Assembly (NCBI GenBank): GCA_009731375.1
Contig: BJOX01000088.1
Location: 155,101 to 187,578, forward strand
DNA length: 32,478 nucleotides
Direction: 5' to 3'
Origin: Paulinella micropora
Lineage: Eukaryota; Cercozoa; Imbricatea; Euglyphida
Below the pieces are notes generated by a model. It ran no database searches. It was not told where the DNA came from and was given only the letters and a program-made list of their open reading frames with translations. The translations under genes were made by a program, and so were the position numbers. Shown here in pieces: positions 28,501 through 32,478 of this stretch. Position 1 is the first letter of the stretch. Each line of letters starts with the position of its first letter.

Positions 28501-30507
28501 ATCAAGGGCAGAAACATCAATACCATCAACATTGCCTACATTTACTACATTAAAACCTCCCATATTTAAATCTCCAAACATCATAGCGAGACCATCCAAT
28601 CTAAGAAAAGGTGAGTTTGTGTTTCTCCATTGCCCCGTGCTATAAATGAGCAGTTGGTTATCGGCGGGTGTGCCTGTAATTAAAACATCGCTGTGTGTAT
28701 TAATTGAGCCGTCTGCTGACACTTTATCATTATTGTCTTCGTGTTCTGATATCCAAGTATCAACATCTTTCGTATTTAGTAAATTAACTCCCGTTATATT
28801 CAAATTACCGCCCATACTAATATTGCCGAATTCATCAACATTTATCGGAAAGGTTTTATTTACCCAGTTTATTGAATTATACGTGAGATAACTATTAGTG
28901 GCTATTGGTGCGGTTATGACCACATCTGTGAGTGTATCAATTGAACCAATGGTTGTATTTCTCCATTTACCATCTACATCATTATATGTTAAGTATTGCC
29001 CGACCGTTGGTGCGGATATGTTTGTGTCTATGAGATTGTATAGACTGGTTTGGTGNNNNNNNNNNNNNNNNNNNNNNNNNNNNNNNNNNNNNNNNNNNNN
29101 NNNNNNNNNNNNNNNNNNNNNNNNNNNNNNNNNNNNNNNNNNNNNNNNNNNNNNNNNNNNNNNNNNNNNNNNNNNNNNNNNNNNNNNNNNNNNNNNNNNN
29201 NNNNNNNNNNNNNNNNNNNNNNNNNNNNNNNNNNNNNNNNNNNNNNNNNNNNNNNNNNNNNNNNNNNNNNNNNNNNNNNNNNNNNNNNNNNNNNNNNNNN
29301 NNNNNNNNNNNNNNNNNNNNNNNNNNNNNNNNNNNNNNNNNNNNNNNNNNNNNNNNNNNNNNNNNNNNNNNNNNNNNNNNNNNNNNNNNNNNNNNNNNNN
29401 NNNNNNNNNNNNNNNNNNNNNNNNNNNNNNNNNNNNNNNNNNNNNNNNNNNNNNNNNNNNNNNNNNNNNNNNNNNNNNNNNNNNNNNNNNNNNNNNNNNN
29501 NNNNNNNNNNNNNNNNNNNNNNNNNNNNNNNNNNNNNNNNNNNNNNNNNNNNNNNNNNNNNNNNNNNNNNNNNNNNNNNNNNNNNNNNNNNNNNNNNNNN
29601 NNNNNNNNNNNNNNNNNNNNNNNNNNNNNNNNNNNNNNNNNNNNNNNNNNNNNNNNNNNNNNNNNNNNNNNNNNNNNNNNNNNNNNNNNNNNNNNNCTAC
29701 ATTAAAACCTCCCATATTTAAATCTCCAAACATCATAGCGAGACCATCCAATCTAAGAAAAGGTGAGTTTGTGTTTCTCCATTGCCCCGTGCTATAAATG
29801 AGCAGTTGGTTATCGGCGGGTGTGCCTGTAATTAAAACATCGCTGTGTGTATTAATTGAGCCGTCTGCTGACACTTTATCATTATTGTCTTCGTGTTCTG
29901 ATATCCAAGTATCAACATCTTTCGTATTTAGTAAATTAACTCCCGTTATATTCAAATTACCGCCCATACTAATATTGCCGAATTCATCAACATTTATCGG
30001 AAATGTTTTATTTACCCAGTTTATTGAATTATACGTGAGATAACTATTAGTGGCTATTGGTGCGGTTATGACCACATCTGTGAGTGTATCAATTGAACCA
30101 ATGGTTGTATTTCTCCATTTACCATCTACATCATTATATGTTAAGTATTGCCCGACCGTTGGTGCGGATATGTTTGTGTCTATGAGATTGTATAGACTGG
30201 TTTGGTGCGGATTACTTGTATTAGAGCGGTGTTGAGTTGAGGCTTTGACTTCGTCGTTGTCCCTTACTCGTTGCTCAGTGTAGTATAGATTTTTTTCCTT
30301 CTTTAATGTCTGTTGTTGATTTGGTAGCCAATCGTGTATCAAATCGTCCGTCAGTGTAATAAAGATTTACGGGGTCGGCATCTTCTGGTATTCTGTCTGT
30401 ATTTAAGCCCACTATGTTGGTATTGGTTAAATCAAGCTTTGCGATTGATAGGCTGTCTGTCGCGATTTCTACAATCCTAAGAGCGACTTGTAGGAAGAAC
30501 CTGACAT
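25530..30507 (-). pseudogene. Giant fibre protein with C-terminal S74 chaperone domain, multiply broken
   Basis: About 1,600 codons on one strand read as a tail-fibre-like protein, from an ATG near 30507 to a stop at 25530. Four repeats of the type KLTGDQTITGNK occur (near 28480, 28040, 27540, 27200), and many NMGG-NITNVGNVDG units, as in phage fibres. A module with ALANNKLVLWDGG is present twice (27895 and 26310). The end holds SSDRRLKADIKTLDCGE and HGFIADEIKKIFPEFVSES, the peptidase-S74 type intramolecular chaperone, followed by a coiled coil. Breaks: frameshifts near 30470, 30297 (A7), 27345 and 26440; TAG at 28069-28071 and 25830-25832; and a 641-N gap. Receptor binding or attachment is the likely role, by analogy. 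Confidence 0.75.
28545..30207. repeat. 511-bp direct repeat flanking a 641-N gap in the fibre gene
   Basis: 28545-29055 and 29697-30207 are the same length and differ at one base that I found (28852 G against 30004 T). The offset is 1152 bases, exactly 384 codons. Either the fibre has a true near-identical long repeat that the assembler could not close, or the gap flanks are an assembly duplication. Confidence 0.85.
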
Positions 30508-30592
30508 ATTATATTATCTTAATTAAAATTTTATATTTAGGAAAATATACCAACCCATAGCAAACAAGTACCAACCTACGGTCGTAGACAGT
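30508..30592. promoter_or_regulatory. Divergent promoter region, fibre / charged protein
   Basis: An 85-base AT-rich interval between the two outward-reading genes, with TATATTTAGGAAAATATACC on the plus strand and matching TA-rich sequence on the minus strand. It lacks the inverted-repeat box of the capsid genes. Confidence 0.4.
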
Positions 30593-31046
30593 ATGCCGGG
30601 TAAATCTTCGGTAGAAAATCTTAAAATCGCTAATGCGAGGCGAAAGGAAAAGGCTAAGCAGAGAAAGATAGAGAAGGCGAGGGAATTACTAGCGGAGGAA
30701 GAGGCGAAGAATGCGAAAGAAATGACCAATGATGAAAAGATGGACCACATCACTAAGAAGCAGTTGGCGAAGGATATGTTCTGATGAAGAGGTTGAACAA
30801 GATATGCTTGACCTAATTGCGGATAAAATATCCAAGATGAAATTGAAGACTAAACAGAAAAAAAAGAAAGTGGTAAAAAAGAAAGTGGAAGAAGAAAGCG
30901 AGGACAGCGAAAGCGAGGAGGAGGAAGAACAGCCTAAGAAGGGAGGGAAGAAGACCGGCCGGGTTAATGTCAATGTTTATGCGGGACAATCAGAGAAGTC
31001 AAAAAAAGAAAACAATGATGTTTCAAAGATATTTTTAAAGTTTTAA
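30593..31046 (+). pseudogene. Highly charged coiled-coil protein, one frameshift
   Basis: The ATG at 30593 starts MPGKSSVENLKIANARRKEK and gives a Lys/Glu-rich helix to a TGA near 30782. The following stretch (SDEEVEQDMLDLIADKISKM, poly-Lys, then an acidic SEDSESEEEEE tract and KKTGRVNVNVYAGQ) continues one frame away to 31046. A one-base indel near 30778 joins them. No catalytic motif; perhaps a nucleic-acid- or capsid-associated protein. Confidence 0.55.
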
Positions 31047-31051
31047 TATAT

Positions 31052-31270
31052 ATGAACCAGATAAAAAATTTACCGTTAGATGTTCGCTTACACATTATGG
31101 ACTACCTATATAATCATCGTATGTATGACTTCACTAGTTGCTATGTGTGTGGATTAACTCTGTGTTTAGCGAACAGACAGATTACAGCAATTGATGATAG
31201 TTTTGATTGGTTTTATATGTATGAGTTTTGTTCTAATTCTTGTTTTGAACTAGAAAAAAAGAAAGATTGA
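31052..31270 (+). CDS. Small F-box-like / Cys-rich protein
   Basis: A 72-aa intact frame. The N-terminus NLPLDVRLHIMDYLYNHR resembles the first helix of F-box-like domains found in eukaryotic viruses. The rest has CYVCG and FCSNSC spaced like a zinc knuckle pair. A host-protein-binding adaptor is conceivable, but the protein is short and the match is by pattern. The ATG follows 5 bases after the preceding stop with TTTTAATATAT as leader. Confidence 0.5.
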   Translation: MNQIKNLPLDVRLHIMDYLYNHRMYDFTSCYVCGLTLCLANRQITAIDDSFDWFYMYEFCSNSCFELEKKKD

Positions 31271-31314
31271 TATATAAGGATACAACATTAGGTGTCATTA
31301 AATATTAGGAGGCG

Positions 31315-32250
31315 ATGGACGACCATATACAAGAACTGAAAGAGCAACAGGCATTAGAACTACATTATCAGAAAAAACAAAGTAAGAAATGGAATACGAT
31401 ATGGGCTGATAAACCGTTGAAACAAGTGTTTGTAGATTTGGCTGATATGTCTAAGTTAAAAGATAAACCAGGTAATAAAAAATATGCTTTTATGTTGGTT
31501 TGGATTGACACTGATAGTAGATTTTTAGAAGTTAGACCGCTAAAAAATAAAACGGCGAATGAAGTATATACTGGTTTAAAATCTATTCCATATATTCCAG
31601 AAATCATTACAACAGACAGCGGAGGAGAATACAAAGGAGCAGTTAATAAATATTTTGATGAACATAACATTGAACACAGAACAGTTGAAGTAGGAGACCA
31701 CAAAGCACTCGCAATAGTTGACTGTATTATCAGAACTATTAGAAGGTGGTTTGATATACTATTTGAAACTAATGGGAACTTTGACTGGGTCTCATACATT
31801 GATGATATGGTCAAAGCTTACAATAATCGTTTTCATCCAACAATCAAAGCTAGACCAATTGATGTATTAAATGGAAAAGCTACTAAGAAACAAAAAATTG
31901 AAAGAGATGAAAGTATTAACGAATTTGAACCGGGCGATAAGGTAAGACGGGAAGTTCAACGAAATCTATTTTCAAAAGGCGGACGAACTTGGTCAAAACA
32001 GATATATACTGTTTTGGGTAGAAATGGATTTAAGATTGTGCTATCTAATAAAGAACTAGTCAGCCCCCGTGAGTTATTAAAGACTAAGTTTGAAAAGCCA
32101 GTTGATGATGAAAAACAAATTAACGAGCAAGTTCAAGATTTAACAAAACAAAAGAAAACTAAGGAATTATTAAACCGTGAAGACATAGATGAAGGTAATA
32201 TCAGAACGAGTAAGAGAGAAAGAAAAGCAAGAGTAATACTTGATTTGTGA
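31315..32250 (+). CDS. Retroviral-type (rve) integrase
   Basis: A 311-aa intact frame. The catalytic core has D41 (VFVDLADMS), D101 (IITTDSGGEYKGA) and, where the usual Glu is expected, D136 (KALAIVDCIIRTIRRW), 34 residues between the last two. After the core, NEFEPGDKVRREVQR and SKQIYTVLGRNGFKIV form the SH3-like C-terminal DNA-binding domain typical of Polinton/PLV integrases. A zinc-binding HHCC N-terminus is not seen. It would insert the element into host DNA with short target duplication. It sits near the right end of the element, as in Polintons. Confidence 0.88.
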   Translation: MDDHIQELKEQQALELHYQKKQSKKWNTIWADKPLKQVFVDLADMSKLKDKPGNKKYAFMLVWIDTDSRFLEVRPLKNKTANEVYTGLKSIPYIPEIITTDSGGEYKGAVNKYFDEHNIEHRTVEVGDHKALAIVDCIIRTIRRWFDILFETNGNFDWVSYIDDMVKAYNNRFHPTIKARPIDVLNGKATKKQKIERDESINEFEPGDKVRREVQRNLFSKGGRTWSKQIYTVLGRNGFKIVLSNKELVSPRELLKTKFEKPVDDEKQINEQVQDLTKQKKTKELLNREDIDEGNIRTSKRERKARVILDL

Positions 32251-32263
32251 GAAGAATATTTAA

Positions 32264-32478
32264 TTATTGGTTCATTGGAATAATCCACTTGATAAAAACA
32301 CTCCTGTTCTGTAATTTTCGGTGAATTGCGGTGATAGAGTTAAATATTATCAACTCATCTGGACACCCGACTGATACAAGAAACATCTGCTCATTTTTTG
32401 GTTTTCTGATTGTGTCATCAACATCGGCCTCAGCGAAAAAAAACTCATTCGCCTTCAATTCTTCACGACGAAGGTAAG
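32264..32478 (-). CDS. Unidentified gene, C-terminal part (runs off window)
   Basis: An open minus-strand frame enters from the window's right edge (YLRREELKANEFFFAEADVD) and ends at the stop near 32264. No family is recognised. It faces the integrase tail-to-tail with 13 bases between. The start lies beyond 32478. Confidence 0.5.
   Translation of the reverse strand, partial: YLRREELKANEFFFAEADVDDTIRKPKNEQMFLVSVGCPDELIIFNSITAIHRKLQNRSVFIKWIIPMNQ

Larger units (their letters stand above)
8300..32478. mobile_element. Integrated Polinton-like virus (degraded; right end outside window)
   Basis: The diagnostic genes are family B polymerase (9640-14500, interrupted), SF1 helicase, MCP, penton-like minor capsid protein, cysteine protease, A32-like packaging ATPase and rve-type integrase, all in one AT-rich block of at least 24 kb. 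The piggyBac (10380-13233) is a later insertion. Terminal inverted repeats and the target duplication were not seen. Boundaries are approximate. Four N gaps (14501-14510, 15888-15897, 24590-24599, 29056-29696) interrupt it. Confidence 0.85.

Noticed and set aside
28646-30235. Plus-strand ORFs in the fibre region (81, 61 aa and N-containing frames)
   Set aside because: They are antisense shadows of the repeated fibre coding sequence or consist of N.

Overview
The window is eukaryotic nuclear DNA carrying an integrated virus-like element. The left quarter (about 1-8300) is host sequence. It holds an intron-rich gene on the minus strand for an hnRNP-type RNA-binding protein, with eight GT-AG-bounded coding exons between 146 and 3139. 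After this come about 4.5 kb of microsatellites: (CAA)n, (TGTA)n, (GA)n, (CA)n and long TACACA/TACACG tracts. I cannot name the host species. The spliced RRM gene, the microsatellites and a piggyBac transposon all point to a eukaryote.

From about 8300 to the right edge the DNA turns AT-rich and gene-dense, with the hallmark set of a Polinton-like virus (PLV). That set is a family B DNA polymerase joined to an SF1 (Pif1-like) helicase, a class-3 lipase, a double-jelly-roll major capsid protein (MCP), a penton-type minor capsid protein, an adenain-type cysteine protease, an A32/FtsK-HerA-type packaging ATPase, a very long fibre protein ending in an S74 (endosialidase-type) chaperone domain, and a retroviral-type integrase. 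Small accessory genes lie between them: zinc-finger proteins, two ExoX-C-like paralogues, a DUF3223/HNH-like protein, a basic small virion-like protein and a membrane protein. Replication genes lie left on the plus strand, the virion module (about 30.5 to 15.9 kb) on the minus strand, and the integrase right on the plus strand. The right terminus is not in the window and the left terminus is not certain.

A complete 2854-bp piggyBac element sits inside the polymerase gene, flanked by TTAA duplications. It has matching ends and an intact DDD transposase, so the element is nested: piggyBac within PLV within host locus. The polymerase frame is the same on both sides of the TTAA.

The PLV is decaying. 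The polymerase, MCP (twice) and fibre (twice) carry in-frame stops. The helicase, lipase, penton, protease, membrane protein, fibre, a charged protein and a small coiled-coil gene carry frameshifts, several in A-runs. Some of these could be assembly errors, since there are four N gaps and two have duplicated flanks. The ATPase, integrase and several accessory genes are open.

The most novel signal is regulatory. Four virion genes (MCP, penton, ATPase and a 413-aa putative structural protein) share an upstream block made of a TTTTTTGAG-type box and an inverted repeat of the form TTGTAAG...CTTACAA close to the start codon. This is a candidate virion-gene promoter or leader hairpin.
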